Assembly: GCA_038496675.1 (NCBI GenBank)
Contig: CM076660.1
Location: 13,510,853 to 13,574,852, forward strand
DNA: 64,000 nucleotides
Direction of reading: 5' to 3'
DNA from: Rachycentron canadum
Lineage: Eukaryota > Chordata > Actinopteri > Carangiformes > Rachycentridae
Shown here: piece after piece, positions 1 through 13,500 of the stretch
Layout of the letters: each line of letters opens with the position of its first letter
How positions within the stretch are numbered: the stretch's first letter is position 1
The notes under the pieces: model-generated
Told to the model about the DNA's origin: nothing
Database searches by the model: none
What the model saw: the letters and a program-made list of their open reading frames with translations, nothing else
Translations under genes and position numbers: made by a program

Positions 1-1539
1 TTAACCAAAAAAAAAAAAAAACAGAATGGATCTGGTGGTGGTCTGTATGTTTTATTTAAGGACTATATAAGCTGATATATCCTGCTACTAGTGTGTATCT
101 ATTCTTGACAAAATGTCTTAACATTGTATACTGTAGTTTATATATTGTACTTTGGCTTATACATCTTATAACAGAATCGTGATTGGAGGGTCATTTATCA
201 TCAAAAATGGCAAACAATGCCATATATTAGGGCATATTAGTTACTGTGTTAGCAAACAGTAGCTTATCCAACAGAGACCAACATGAGCTTTCATCAAGTC
301 TTTTTTTTTTTTTGGACGCTTGATCCAATAATTCACTGTTTGTATCTCCACAAACTTTTGAAAAAAAATATCAGTGTTTATCTGTTAAATGTTAAATGTT
401 AAATGTAATGCCTTAGTTAAATGCTCCACTTTGCACTGTAGCAGCTAGTAGTGAGTTGCTGACTTCACTAGCTGCTTTTTTCACAACGGACATTTTACAT
501 GGTTAAAGCTGTGTCTGTAGTAAAGTATTGCACAAACTGGACTGAACCTTTTGATGCTCTGCCCTTGTCCTTCTCTTATTTGCTTGTCCCTGTCTTCCTT
601 TCCGTGACTCCTCCAGAGTGAGTATTAAAGCAAGTGAGGAGAGGATCCAGCTGTGGTGGGGAACTAATGGGTCCCACCCCTGTTGTGGAATGCAGTTTAT
701 CTGACTGCTGATCACTTGTTTATCTTTTGTGTTTGTTTACCTGTTGTAATATCAGGATGAATTCTTTCCATTTCCAGGTTCATTTGCGTTTCCCTTTCCA
801 CATTTCGATCAAACTTCATTTTAAATTCTGGTGGAGATTACAAAGTTTTCAGAGTATCCAAATGTGAATGTGAAAAAATTGAATTATGTTTAAGGGGGTT
901 CAAATGTTTACTTACACTTAACGGTGCAGATGTTTTCCCCTGAATTGAAGGATCAACAGTGAAGATGAATGAGGTGCAGTCATGAACTGACTACTCATCC
1001 ATGGCATGATAGTTACACACAGCATCTACCTTCCACAGCATTTCTCAACACATAAACACTTGATTGAGGTAGATTCCTAAAAATCATTGGGTCTTTTTTG
1101 AATTACTGTTAAGTGTGTGTAGCTGGTTATTTGTGCATTTCCTGTTTATGTGGGTAGTTCAGACACATAAACAGAGAAATCACAGTTTCACAAGACCTCC
1201 TTACGGCTTTGTTGTTACTACAATTTGACTTCCTCTTGCCTGACACACTGAGAAATTAATGAACATGTTTCATTTATAATAAAAATATACCAAAAATGTA
1301 TTAACTACAGTGATTCCAGCTCCCTCGTCCATTTTCTCAATCCTAGAGATGTGGAGTTACTGTCTCTGTAAAAATCTTTTTTTCCGCTCTAGAGCAGTAA
1401 CAAGCTAATGGTGTGTCTGGTTTTAATGAAGAAGTCCTAGTTTTCTTTCAGCACTCAACCATTCAAACTCTTCAAGGAGGAGGGAACAGGAAATGACTTT
1501 ATCCCACGGAGAATTAGTGTGTGTATGTGTGTGCACAAC

Positions 1540-1582
<43 letters not shown>

Positions 1583-2337
1583 AAAAATGTTAGTGTATAT
1601 GGCAAAGACATGCGTTTTTCCAGATGTTCAGCTTATTGAAGCTAAATGTATGGAGGACCCTGTGAAAATTTAGTTAACACCTCATCACAGATAATCTCTG
1701 TTGTGTGGAAGATACGGTTCCTCAAACATATCTTTTTTTTAATGGAAGTTTATGGCGTTTATGGAAATGAAATGAGATTTCCAAGTTGCGACAATTAGTT
1801 CTGCAGTGCGTCAAATGTGACAGGGGTGTACAGGCTCCAGATACCCTCCATCTCTTGCATTCCTAAGAGCAGTGTGTGCAGGAAGACAGAGAGCTCACAA
1901 CCCGTCTGGGAAGCTATAAATCCAAGCCCTGCTGGCCACATGAGTCTATGAAAAATCCTCTTGCCCTTTATGGAAGAATACCTAAGAATACAGGATTTAC
2001 GAATTGCACCCATATATTAGTATGAATGAATGTTTGTTGCGTGCTGGTAGATGGTGTGGGAGTGCTTTGGTGTGACTGGGAGTGACTGGAGTGCAGTGAT
2101 AGAGATTTCCATTACACTGAGTGGAAAAGAATCCAGTTGTGAGTGATCCAACTTTGGATCAGTTAGAACAGCAGCTGCTGGTGTCTGCTTAATTATTTTA
2201 ACAACAGACAGCGTTTTCTACAAGGAAGCAAGTTGTTGTATCTTTAGGTTTAACATAAAATCACTAAATCATGTGTGTATCACAAAAAAGTATCCTGTAC
2301 AGTCAAGCATTTATATGAATTCATGATGTCACTGCAG
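1..2337. other. Non-coding stretch upstream of the first visible PHLDB2 exon
   Basis: No exon with convincing splice sites and protein-like frame was seen here. Because the first recognisable exon at 2338 begins in the middle of the PHLDB2 coiled-coil region, this stretch is most likely intron of the same gene, with the N-terminal FHA-containing part lying left of the window. It holds poly-A/T runs near 10 and 300 and one TG microsatellite. Confidence 0.6.
1542..1582. repeat. (TG)n microsatellite
   Basis: About 20 uninterrupted TG units, preceded by a shorter imperfect TG run near 1517-1533. This is an ordinary vertebrate intronic simple repeat and a likely polymorphic marker. Confidence 0.95.
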
Positions 2338-5300
2338 GCCTTGGAGAGTGCACAACTGAAACAGGAAGTAACACACATAGAGGAAGAGAGGATTCAAGTC
2401 CTGAACAACATCGAAGAGCTGGAGCAGAAGATCAAAGACCTTGACAACCAGATGGAGGAGTCTGTCCGAGAGGTAGACCACACAGTGTAGTATATAAACA
2501 CAACTGACACCTGAACAGCCTGACAGTGTTTTTGTCTTTTGTCAGATAAATTGATGGCTTCTTGTTTGCCTAAGAGCATTGTGCAATTGTGTGTCTCTCA
2601 AGCTTATCACAGTAAAACGTGAAGAAGTGAGCTGCTTTGTTTGCTGTGGAGTCGCTGATGGAGGCAGCCATCAGAAATCAGAAATGCAGTAAATGCTCTG
2701 AATGAAAAGGATCCAGAGGCAGGTTTTCTACTCTGTGCTACTGTGTCCTGCAGATGGAGGTGGAGTGTGCTCTGCTGGAAGGGGAGCAGGAGTCAGAGAT
2801 GGGCCAGCTGCAGAGGGAAAAGGAGCTTCTGGACCAACTCAAGGAAAAGATTCATGGTATCGAGAAGACGAGCCACACTGAGAAGTCACAGGTAAAAATT
2901 TGTAAAATGTTCAAAAATTACAAGCCATAAATTATTTCAGGGGACAGCTTTTAGAAAGACAAAGCCAATAGTCTCCAACCACTTTGTCTTTTGATTGCAA
3001 TTCAGCTCACATTGGTCAGAGGTGATTAAAGGGAAAGCTGACATCAAGCCACTGTCAAGCAAACTCTCACAGATCAAACTTCGTTTAAAATGTCTTCAGT
3101 TGCTTTAAAGCAAAACAAAGCAAATTGTTTCCTGAAGGAAATACTCAAAACCCCAGACTGAACATTACAAATGGGATCTTCTAAAAACGCCTTCTGAAAG
3201 ACCTCCACCATAACTGTAAAAGTGTCCAAGTGTCCTCTAGACAATACAGCTCCAAGTCTCACACCTCAGTTATTTTTGCACTTCTGTTACACCTCTTGAC
3301 CTTGTTCTCTGTAAAACTGCATCCCTTCCTTTACTTGACAATGTCGGTTTCAGCCCTGGTATCCCTTATACCCACTTTTAGGAATGGGTCCAATTACCAT
3401 GTGTAAAAAAATGAAAAAAGTGTTAGTGCATCTGACTCCAATTTGGAAAAGTAACATCACCTAAAAAACTCACACTATTGGAAAAAGTGCAACACAAACA
3501 ACATCTATTTTGTAAAAGAAGGAAAGATGGTCAGTTAGATGCTGATAATATATGGTGTTAATTAGTATTAAATACTGAAAACACAAACATTTTACACTAA
3601 CAAATTTCCATATTTGAAATTATAGTTCCTTCATTGTGCCAATAGTAGATCTAACGCTTTTCTGTATAGTATATTGTCATTTACCCATTATTACTGTGTC
3701 TGTGGTGTTTCTCAGGATGCTAAGGAGCAGACAAAAAACTTGGAGGATTTGGAGTTTCAGAAGTTGGAGAGAGAAATTAATCAGGATGAGGAAAAAGAGA
3801 ATCAGAGTCAAGAGCTACTGCGAGAGATTGCTGAGTGTCAGCGTCTTACTGTCACACGCAAGGTACAGAGAGTGAGATTCTGTGAACGTGCATGTAACCT
3901 GTAGTGCATGTATAACAAATACGGTTAATTCTGGATCTGCGTCACTGTAAAATATCTGCCATACAAGTACTATTGTGGGTGTGCACCTAAACCATGTCAG
4001 TGTACTAATCAAACCAAGTTTTGACAAGAAGTGAAATATGTGCTGTGTTATAGTTGAGCTGTAGTAGGTCTTTAGTATTAGAGTGAATTCTTCAGTGCAT
4101 GTGCAATGACACAAGCAAAGAAGCACAAAATCAAATGAATAAATAAGAATAACCAAATGAATAAATATTACAACAAAAGGACTAGTTTGAGTTTGAGCAC
4201 GTCACAATAAAGTCAAAGGAATAGGACGAATTGTGAATTACACAGATCAAAACAAAGTTAATATGATGTGCATTATTACACTAAGTTGTCTAAAGGCACA
4301 AACTATAAAAACAAGTACCAATACACTGTAAGAACAGTATTTGTGATGATCATTTTAATTTTTTTTCAATCACTACATTGTGGTGTGTTGTCAATCTTAC
4401 TACAGGTTGTGTATGAAAATAAAGCTGCAAAATTGTGACATGTGCAGCGCAAAGCATGAACTATTTACAAGACATAACAATAGCAGCTATGGTAAGCATG
4501 CAATACCAATACCTTGAGAAATAATTGACTTTTGAATCCAGGGTAAAGCCATAGAGAGAGGGCAGAAAGTGGGTGAAGATCTTAAATTAATTTGTGAAGA
4601 CGATGAAGTTGTAGGAAAACAAAAATTTCACCAAACCCAAATTTCTGGTTTCAAAGTGAAAAACTTCTGTTGTGGGTGCTTCAGAATAAAAAACCTCTGC
4701 AGTATCTGCTAATATCACCACATTGCTTTGCTGCATTTTGTGAAAGTTGCCAAAAATGTGTAGTGATACTGTTCTGTTCTGTTCTGTTCTCATAGGAAAG
4801 ACTCATTACACTGAAGAAACAGTCCTCACAGATCACCTTACAGGCTCAGCAAGAAAGAGAGAATTTCCAGAGAGAAAAGAACAATTTGCTCATCATGCTG
4901 CAGAAGGTAAGAAAAATCTTTGCATGCTGATATTATAAATATTTCATTTTATTTACTTGATGATCATTTTTCTGACGTCTTCAGGAGAGAGAAAAGCTGG
5001 TGTCTTTGGAAGGAAAGTATGCAGAGTTGTCTGAGGGACAGACCTTCACTACCATCCCTGTAGCTATCAAAGAGGTAGGAGCCACTTCCAGTTATATTAC
5101 ATTGCTTAGGTTACAATGCTTCATACATCCACCAGCAGAGTGCTCCTTTGTCTTTCAACAAAGAACCTCAGACAGCGGATGAAAGTTACAATGTCTCTGA
5201 GGAGAAATGCTGTTATTTTTATCCTTTGTGATTCCTCTGATCTCCGTGATTACTGCAGCACTTGCACTCTCTGAAGGAGAGGAGAAGAAGCAACAAAGAA

Positions 5301-8300
5301 AACTCTTCTCACCCAAGTGACAGCCTACCTCATAAGAGGAGTCAGCAGCTCCCCACCTCCTACGGCAGATCCCTGGGACGAACGCTTCCTCCCAAGGTTC
5401 TTACTTCTTTAAAAGAGGTTAACAAGCCATAACCATAACTCTTTAACCCTTTATCTGATCCTTTGAGGGCCTTTACATTACTGATTCTGTGTTGTGTTTG
5501 GAGTCATCTCAGCTGGACGCGTTTGTCTGACTGTGGATTGATCTAAACTCCTTGAGATGACTTTGTGGCCATTTCAGATTTATGCAGTTCAATAATTCTT
5601 TATCACAGGTCTTTTCTTGTGAATGTTAAAGCAGCTCTAGCACACGTGTCACACATGTCCATTGACATTGAGTTCAATAAGCTTTTGTTATAGTCATTCA
5701 CTGAGGGGTTCACATATTTTTTCATACCTATGCTGTGAATGTTTGAATGGGACAGTATAGTCAAGAGCAATACATTTATCTCAGTGTTATTAGTTAAATT
5801 AGATTGTGTTTGTTTATTATTGTAGCCTGTAGAAAAAAGTTTACATACATGGAGGTCATTCCAAAGGTGTACTTTTTCTTGCCACTGCAGTGGTGCTTGT
5901 TATGATCCTGAACTGCAAATGGGGGGATTTCAGTGCCCTCAATAATTGCATCCAGGAACATTTGAACTTTTTGTCCCAGGAGGACGGTCCACCCAAGCAG
6001 GAACTCTTAGTTAGTCTTTCAACGCCCATCCAGCTCATTAAAGTACTTTTCAAATGAGAGAAGTTGTGTGAAGGTTGCAGAGCCTGGTCCTGACCACTAG
6101 GTGTGCTGCGGTTTCCTCCTCAGGCTCATCCGCCTTTGTCCCAAAGCTCCAGCTGTGGCAGTGTCATCCCACAAGGCTTCAGCTTCTCCACCAGGGACCT
6201 GAACACCCGCCGCCTGCCGAAGAGTGAGTCAGGGCACCAGGCTGTTGCATCTTGTCTGCCTCACATCCTTACAGTGTGGGCAGTTTTAAACCTCAAGCTA
6301 CATGTGTGCATCAGGACAGGAAATACTTTAATGATGCAATAATTTCTGACACCAGTGAACTGCATGTACCATTGCAACAATGGAATTATCAGAATCAGTA
6401 ATACTTTATTCATCCCAGGGGGGAATTTGGTTTGTTACAGGTGCTCCAACAAAATAGAAATAGAAATATAACTAGAAATATCTAAAGACTTAAGAGTTAT
6501 AGTATAGGTAGAATGTAAAAATAAAATAAATAAAAGTGTGAATGGGCTATAAGTAAGTAAAGATTAAGTGGAATATAAAAATCTAAATAGTGCAGTTCAG
6601 ATAAATATTAAGTTATGGCATTTATTTTAACAGTTTTTGTTTATAATCAGTGTGTTTTCTCAACATCGAGAAACTATTCTACTTCAAACAGTAAAGAGTG
6701 ACTAAACTTCTGTATTTTTCTACACTGCCAAGCTTGAAGTGCTGTTATGAAAAATTATGATTACAAGATGCCATCCCACTAAGCCAACTGGTTAATGAAT
6801 TGCAGCTCCGCTGTTGTGATTTGCTACTGACATTACATTAGATCAAGCGTGCTGAGGGTATTTCCACTTTGTTTCTGTAATATTTTTCTTCTGTCAGCAG
6901 GCAACAGCCATGCGCACATGAACGAAGACAGACAGAGACGAAGTGACTTCTGCAGCAGGATGGTGTCTGAGCCCAACGTTTTCCTGGACTCTTTCTCTTA
7001 CCGAGACACCAGCCTGGCCTCAGATACCATCAGCGTGGACAGCTCTGACAGCCTGGAGACCAGCTTCTCTGCCTGCTCCCCGGACAACATTTCCAGGTTA
7101 GAGACAAATCACAATGATGTACAAATGAAAGGTCACAGACAGAGCAAATATAAGTAAATTAGATGAAGAATAGTTGTACTTTTAGAAAAGATGTGAGAGA
7201 GATGAAAGCTTTAGGAAACGTTTAGGAGAGAAGAGCAGAAAGAGGAGATGTTTTTGGCTTTTGAAGAGGCTGTAATTAACTGTCATTCACATGATGTCTA
7301 GCTTTTCATCCTCTTTTTCAAACAGATAGTGACATATAATACATGTAGCCTTTGTGATGGTGTTCATGCTGATAGCAATACTGCACCTGGTTAGGCCTAA
7401 AATCTGTGTATCCATTACCTCTGCCAGGGAAGTTTCTGATTTTATTTGTGTCTGTTTGTTGGTTTATTTATTTGCTTATTTGCCAGCAACATTACTCAAA
7501 AAATTATGAAACAATTTGCACTAAATTTGGTAAAGGGATGGAGAATATACCGGGTTTAAATGTTGGCACTGATCCAAATAAAGGGGCAGATATAGGATTG
7601 TTCTTAAAAGTTGTGAGATCTGACTTTTTGCAATGTTTTCATCAGTTTCTCAGGAAATAATGTTTGGATCTTGATGAAAAAAATATTGATGGTGTTGAGA
7701 TTTTGTGTTGAGAGTTTGACACTGAATTTGCATTACACATTCAACAAAAACCAATAAAATTACACAATACAAAACACAAAACATTTTCTATATAGAAATG
7801 ACACAATGTGAGCGCTGACATCGTCATTTCACACAACAGATAAGTTGTAAGATAAGAATTAAAGACAATGGATACAGCACTGTTTTCATCCCTCATCAGA
7901 GAAATCTACTTGTGTTTTCCATTTTCTAGTGCCAGTACCTCCAATATGGCAAAGATTGAGGAGATGGAGCGTTTACTTCGAGAGGCCCAGGCTGAGAAGC
8001 AAAGACTCCTTGAGCATAGGGTAATGTGTCAAACATGAACCTACGGTGAAAACCTACTGTAAGTAGCTGTGTGTGTTCAATGATGGATGTAATTTACTCT
8101 ATGTGGGTGTGCAGGAGCGTGAGATGGAGATGCGCAGACAGGCTCTGGTGGAGGAGCGACGAAGAAGGGAGGAACTAGAGAAACGACTACAGGAGGAGAC
8201 GAGCAGGAGACAGAAACTTGTAGAGAGAGAAGTGAAGCTCAGGGAGAAACAAAGATCACAGGTACTTAGATAACTGAAAAGAAGTGGCCCAAAATAATTT

Positions 8301-9202
8301 TTTTCCCCTCCATAAGCTACATGTAAATACTTTTTGAACAAAGCAGCACACAACGTTTACATCTGTAATCTAATTTCATTGCTTGTTTCCACAGTCCCGG
8401 CTTCTGACACGCTACCTCCCTGTAAGGAAAGACGACTTTGATCTTCACGGCTACATTGAGGCAGCAGGACACAACCCAGATGCCTGCTTCCATCTGGCCA
8501 TCACTGATAAAACCTGTCGAGGCTTCCTGGTCAAAATGGGCGGCAAGATAAAGACCTGGAAGAAACGCTGGTTTGTCTTCGACCAGAATCGCAGGACGCT
8601 CACCTACTTTGCAGGTGAGTGCCCCTTCCCTTCAGTTCTCTGTTAAAAACCTGTCATCTCTAAACTATGCCAGGATGCTTAGGATACGGAGAACAAGCTT
8701 TGATCACTTTGTTAACATTTCTGTTTATATCCTCTGCTGCAGACAAACATGAGACCAAGATGAAAGGAGTCATTTACTTCCAAGCCATAGAGGAGGTTTA
8801 CTATGACCATTTAAAGAATGCACACAAAGTAAGTCCAATGTTTATGTGCCTGTTTGTGTGCGTCTGTGATTGTTAGCAGGTGGCGGTGTCCACACATGCA
8901 CAATTTTATCTTAATATGTTGACATCTGTTTGTCTTCTCCTTTTCTCCCTCCATTTTTCTTTCTCCATCCCTCCCACGCATTCATCACCTCGCCCCTCTA
9001 CCCCCTTTATTCTCTATCATTTCCTCTTTTTCTTACAATTACATTCACTTCCTCACCCAAGAGCCCCAACCCTTCGCTGACGTTCAGTGTGAAGACCCAC
9101 GATCGGGTTTACTACATGGTGGCTCCGTCCCCCGAGGCCATGCGTATCTGGATGGATGTTATTGTTACAGGTGCTGAAGGACACATGCATTTTATGGTGT
9201 AA
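2338..9202 (+). CDS. phldb2: Pleckstrin homology-like domain family B member 2 (LL5-beta), 3' part
   Basis: Thirteen exons join in phase to give about 579 C-terminal residues: 2338-2472, 2754-2891, 3716-3862, 4796-4906, 4985-5074, 5259-5396, 6124-6223, 6901-7096, 7930-8020, 8115-8261, 8395-8614, 8743-8828, 9062-9202. The first exons encode coiled coil (IEELEQKIKDL; LLEGEQESEMGQLQREKELL), the middle is Ser-rich, exon 10 is an Arg/Glu helix, and the last three form a PH domain from CRGFLVKMGGKIKTWKKRWF to MRIWMDVIVTGAEG. In the family, PHLDB2 binds PtdIns(3,4,5)P3 and recruits CLASPs and filamins to the cell cortex, anchoring microtubule plus ends and helping acetylcholine-receptor clustering. 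YYDHLKNAHKSPNP and the final GAEGHMHFMV fit PHLDB2 better than PHLDB1 from memory. The N-terminus lies outside the window. The last exon follows a long pyrimidine tract. Exon 8 has a tandem NAGNAG acceptor. Confidence 0.9.
6385..6600 (-). mobile_element. LINE 3' tail fragment in a PHLDB2 intron
   Basis: Starts with AATCAGTAATACTTTATTCA and CCCAGGGGGGAATTTG, then an A-rich stretch. It closely matches the start of the copy at 32833, which continues into reverse-transcriptase sequence on the minus strand, so this is a severely 5'-truncated insertion of the same LINE family, with only 3' UTR left. The right boundary is approximate. Confidence 0.7.
7405..7640. repeat. Likely dispersed fish repeat remnant
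   Basis: Reads CTCTGCCAGGGAAGTTTCTG, a GTTTGTTGGTTTATTTATTTG run, then AAAAAATTATGAAACAATTT and TTGGTAAAGGGATGGAG. This succession resembles a high-copy teleost repeat I recall, but I cannot name the family. It lies in the intron between phldb2 exons 8 and 9 and has no coding potential. Confidence 0.45.
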
Positions 9203-10437
9203 CTGATCCCAACAGATCAAGGCCCACACCACTAAATTTCTTGGGTAACCAATGTGTCTGCTCATATCAGCTTCACAGCAAACGCATGGTGTAGAGCTGA
9301 GATGGATCAGCTCAACAAAAATTAACCTTTTGTTTACACTTGTATTTGTAGCCTTTAATGAAAATTCATGCTCAAAAGCACACTTTATATGTAATCATGT
9401 ATAACAAATGAAAACGATTGGTATACAGGTTTCATAATTAAGCTATTTAGTTATTTTTTAAATTTCTTTATGTAGTGGCTGAATCATTACTAAATTTTGC
9501 AGCGATTCAGCTGTTACATGTTTCAGTCTCTACTTGTCTCACACTCTCCTGGTCATGTTTAGCTTTTATGCAGTCAAAACTTTATCAGGGATGCTATTGA
9601 ATGAATGGAAACACAACATCTGCTACATTTCCAAAGTGCTGTACACACTGACGCTGCTTCCCTATAACAGATGCATATCTGTCGAAGAGCTTTCTAACTG
9701 TAGCCTTGGGTTATTTCAAACCAAAGTTTATGTGGTAGGTCCACCTCTGTCTCTTCATCTTATTTTTCTTCCCTTCTCTTGTCCTGTTTGACTCTGCCTT
9801 TTCAGTATTTCCACAACTTAGTCTGAAATTTAGCTCCTTTGAACATCAGTGCATCATTTAGTCACAGCTTCCTGGTGATCTTTTCCCAGACAGGATCACC
9901 ACTTTGGTATTTGTGGTTGCAAGTATGCACATTTTATATGAACTCAGATTTATTATTTCTAGATTTTCATATAATATTCCAATGTAATTTGTCTGAGTAT
10001 TATTTCACATTTTTAACTCAAGCTTTTTGATTGCTGCTGTCAGACTGATCTTGTCTGCTTATTTAAAGCAGGGCTGAATGTCCACCATTAGTATTCCTTT
10101 AAAATGAGATATATGCCAGCAAGCTTTGATTTGTGTTTTTCTTCACATGCAAACTAAAATTGTGAAGGAGATTAATACAGGCACATTTTTCTAAATCCCA
10201 ATGGTACTGTGTTTTATACCTACCACTGTGCAACTAGATCCCTCTATCTATAGTAGAGGCTGCTGACCTGATAAAAATGAGGTCATGTGCAGCCATGATG
10301 CCGTATGTGCTGGATCCCCTGCATGTTTCTCACTCTAAAGCATTTCATCATCCTTTTTTCACCAGCAGAGGTCCTCAGTGCAGAGTGGTTGCACTAGAAT
10401 GACGTAATGCTCAGACTGGCTGGTCCATACTCATTTA

Positions 10438-10443
10438 AATAAA
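10438..10443 (+). terminator. Candidate polyadenylation signal for phldb2
   Basis: A canonical AATAAA lies about 1.24 kb past the phldb2 stop codon. A second AATAAA at 10891-10896 is an alternative. Assignment is inferred from position only. Confidence 0.35.
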
Positions 10444-10531
10444 TGAGCAGTTACTGATAGAGCCTCACTTATCTATATACGCCAATGCTCATATGTGAGC
10501 ATTTACAAGCACTTAAGAATATCAACCATAA

Positions 10532-10554
10532 GATTTGCTTTTTGAAAGCAAATC
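10532..10554. repeat. Perfect 10-bp inverted repeat with 3-nt loop
   Basis: GATTTGCTTT, loop TTG, then AAAGCAAATC. The stem is perfect but short and AT-rich. It lies past the first candidate polyadenylation signal of phldb2. No function is assigned. Confidence 0.8.
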
Positions 10555-13500
10555 ATCATGTATAGGATCTCAAACCGAAAATGATTTTTATAATTTTTTT
10601 TTATATAAAATTCATATATTTAATCTGTATATTCACTGACTATTTACACCAGTCTGACTGTATTTGATAATGGAAGATCACTTTAATGCAGAGTGACCAG
10701 TGGTTGGTCCACAGACTTCACGGCTCGCTGTTTGTCTTGTGCTGAATCAGTGTTGGTTAGAGTGCCGAGCAGGCTGCGGAGTCGACAATGTTCAGATGAG
10801 TTGTTGCTTCTGCTGGAAGCTTCTCAGTGAACAGATGTATCTGTCAGGTAAACATTTCATCCACTGACTGACATACAAGCTTTGAAACCAAATAAATTAC
10901 CACATATATAATATGTGTGGTAATTTGTATAATTTGTGTGTGTATTTTGAGAACATTTAATATTTTTTATTTTCTATCTGAGCAATTATGATTTTAGTAG
11001 ACACTATGCTAGAAGTTTTTATACTCGACATACGTCATGAATAAATAATTTGAATTATGAATCATATCTCTTAAATGTTATGGTTGCTTATTTTGTCTGT
11101 TGAACATTAACGTTATATTTCATAGGGCTGTTGTGTTAAATAGTTGGCAGATAAGTTCCTCCCTGTTGCACTAAAAGGGAGCTTTATAAATCCCATTGTG
11201 GTAAATTGGGCACTATTGCATTATTTCCACACTGTTGTTATGTATCATCACGTGAATCGATGACCTTATTATAAAGGGATGCACAATGCTCCTGTCACGC
11301 AGTGTAACTAGATATTTTCATAAAACCTGTTTGCCTTTTATTTCTGTTTATAGGTCAATAGCACCATTACTGTGACATTTTGTGTTAATTCACCAGCTCA
11401 TCATTATTTTTTTTTCAGTACATACAATAAATACATCTTTAAGCCATCACATTAATAATCATCTTCTGCTTTGATGGCATTGATAAAAATATGAAATAGT
11501 TGAAAATACTCAAGTAAAGCATAAGCAGACCTTCTCAAAACTATACAACAATAGTTGAGTAATTATACTTAGTTACGTTGAACCACTGGCTAATTATTTT
11601 GTGCTCAAATGGTCCAGCCTTGGACAACGCAAACACAATTTTTTAAAACAAACTTACAGGAAAGCAGCAAATGTTACAGTACAACCCAATGATTTAAATT
11701 CAATTCATTTAAACTGTATATGAAGTATTAACTGGATGTCTATTAGCATGTGCCTGTGCTCATTAAGGCACTCATGTTTCTAAGCTCCTCCTCTGGACAA
11801 TCGCAGCCTTTCATTGGTTGACCTAGTAGGGTTGTCATAGAAACACAGAATGAAGCATGCTAAATTAGGTCCTAAAGAGGGACATCGTCTCTCCAGAGGC
11901 AGAAGCAGACATAAACACATACAGATCATAGAAAGCCAGGGTGCCCTCAATGCATTATGGGTGCTATAAATTCTGTAACACACTTGGGGCAAAGGGCTTA
12001 AAGACAGAGCAACTGTGTTTGCAGGGAAACACACAAACACCCCGTAAACAGAGGTACTCTGAAACTACTTATGCTATGTAATTTAAAAGTTTTATTTCAA
12101 CATGTTCCGTGGTTGTACTTCACTCAAGGCTGTTGTCACTATCACTTATAAGCATGACAGCCGCAGTGCTGGGAATCATGTGAATGGATGCTGACAAAAG
12201 GCAGCATTCACTGAGTGTGTCTGTTTGAGTTTCTGCTTTAAAAACTGCAGGAATCATATTCATATCAGCAGTTTCCAGTAATGAAGAGTATAATGTAATT
12301 TACCACAGTCTGGCACAATGTGAGCTCTCATAACTAGACTGATCCCAGCTCTAACAGGCGTGATTATAGAGCGGCATGCTGTTTGAGCCATTTCTGAAAC
12401 CTTTTGATTCCAATTCACAGGTGTTACCAAGAAGCAACCATGTGTTGTGTTGGAGCTTAAGGGGGAAACTGTTCTTTTCTCAGGGAAATGGTTTCACCCT
12501 CTGTAGTCTATATCAGCACCTGATGTGGTGAAATCCTCGTGCTTTTCTCAGGCAAGTTATGGTTGTCTCGTCTCAGCTTGTAGCCAGTGGCCTCCTAAAC
12601 TAAACAGAGGTCTTTTGTGTGTCACCTCTGCAAAGCCTTTTTTTTGTAAAAAATTACCCTTTGTCCTTTACTCGTTATTTCTAACACCAGTCTCTTCTTA
12701 ACATTACCCCATGACTTGGATCAGCTTCCCATCCTTAACCAGAGTTTTACTCTCACCATTAGTAGCTATTAGAGTTGCTTTTTAAAAAAAATCTCTCCAC
12801 TTTATGTCTTTATATCTTTATAGCTCACTTCAGCCTCTTCTTAAAATAATCATCTGCATTTTGTTCTTGCAGTGAAATCAAGCCACTTACTGTCCAAATC
12901 AAATTATCCACTTAGTCCGAGGGGAATTATTCAGCACATCTATTGGGTGCATTTCACACTAAGAATAGCAATGACACACATTCCCAAACCCTTTCCCTGA
13001 TAATAAGCTATGCATGTTAAGTGTTTTCCCTTGCAGCTGATTGGCCGGACTGTGGTGACATTCATGTGCTCACTATCCAGGTCACTGATCTTGGAGTGTG
13101 TATGATGCTGGAATGATGTTTCCTATGAGGACTCACTGAGGCTGTAGTAAGATGCTGAGCCTCTGTGGGGATTTGTCAGTGAAAATATAAAATGTTTGTT
13201 ATTTCTCTCCTCTTTGATTCTTTTCTCTAGGTGACAAGGTTATGTAATTTCCTTCCACATAAAATTGACTTGAGAGATGATGTATTCCTACTAAATATGG
13301 AGCCAGTAAATCCTTTTATGTTTATGATACAGGATATAATTGACAACTTAAACAGGTCTCATCTTGCTAAGTACTCATTGTTTTATTGATTAAATAGGAA
13401 ACAGAACAACATAGATGAGACTATACACAGAAATATTGTTCTCATCTTATAGTATAAGTGGGATAAGGATAAGGATGTGCCAATGTATGAGCTAGAGATC

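Noticed and set aside
385..406. TTAAATG triple direct repeat
   Set aside because: Short AT-rich repeat expected by chance or slippage.
5770..6060. Possible transposon-derived frame WMQLLRALKSPHLQF in a PHLDB2 intron
   Set aside because: Only 65 codons, no recognised family, no terminal repeats found.
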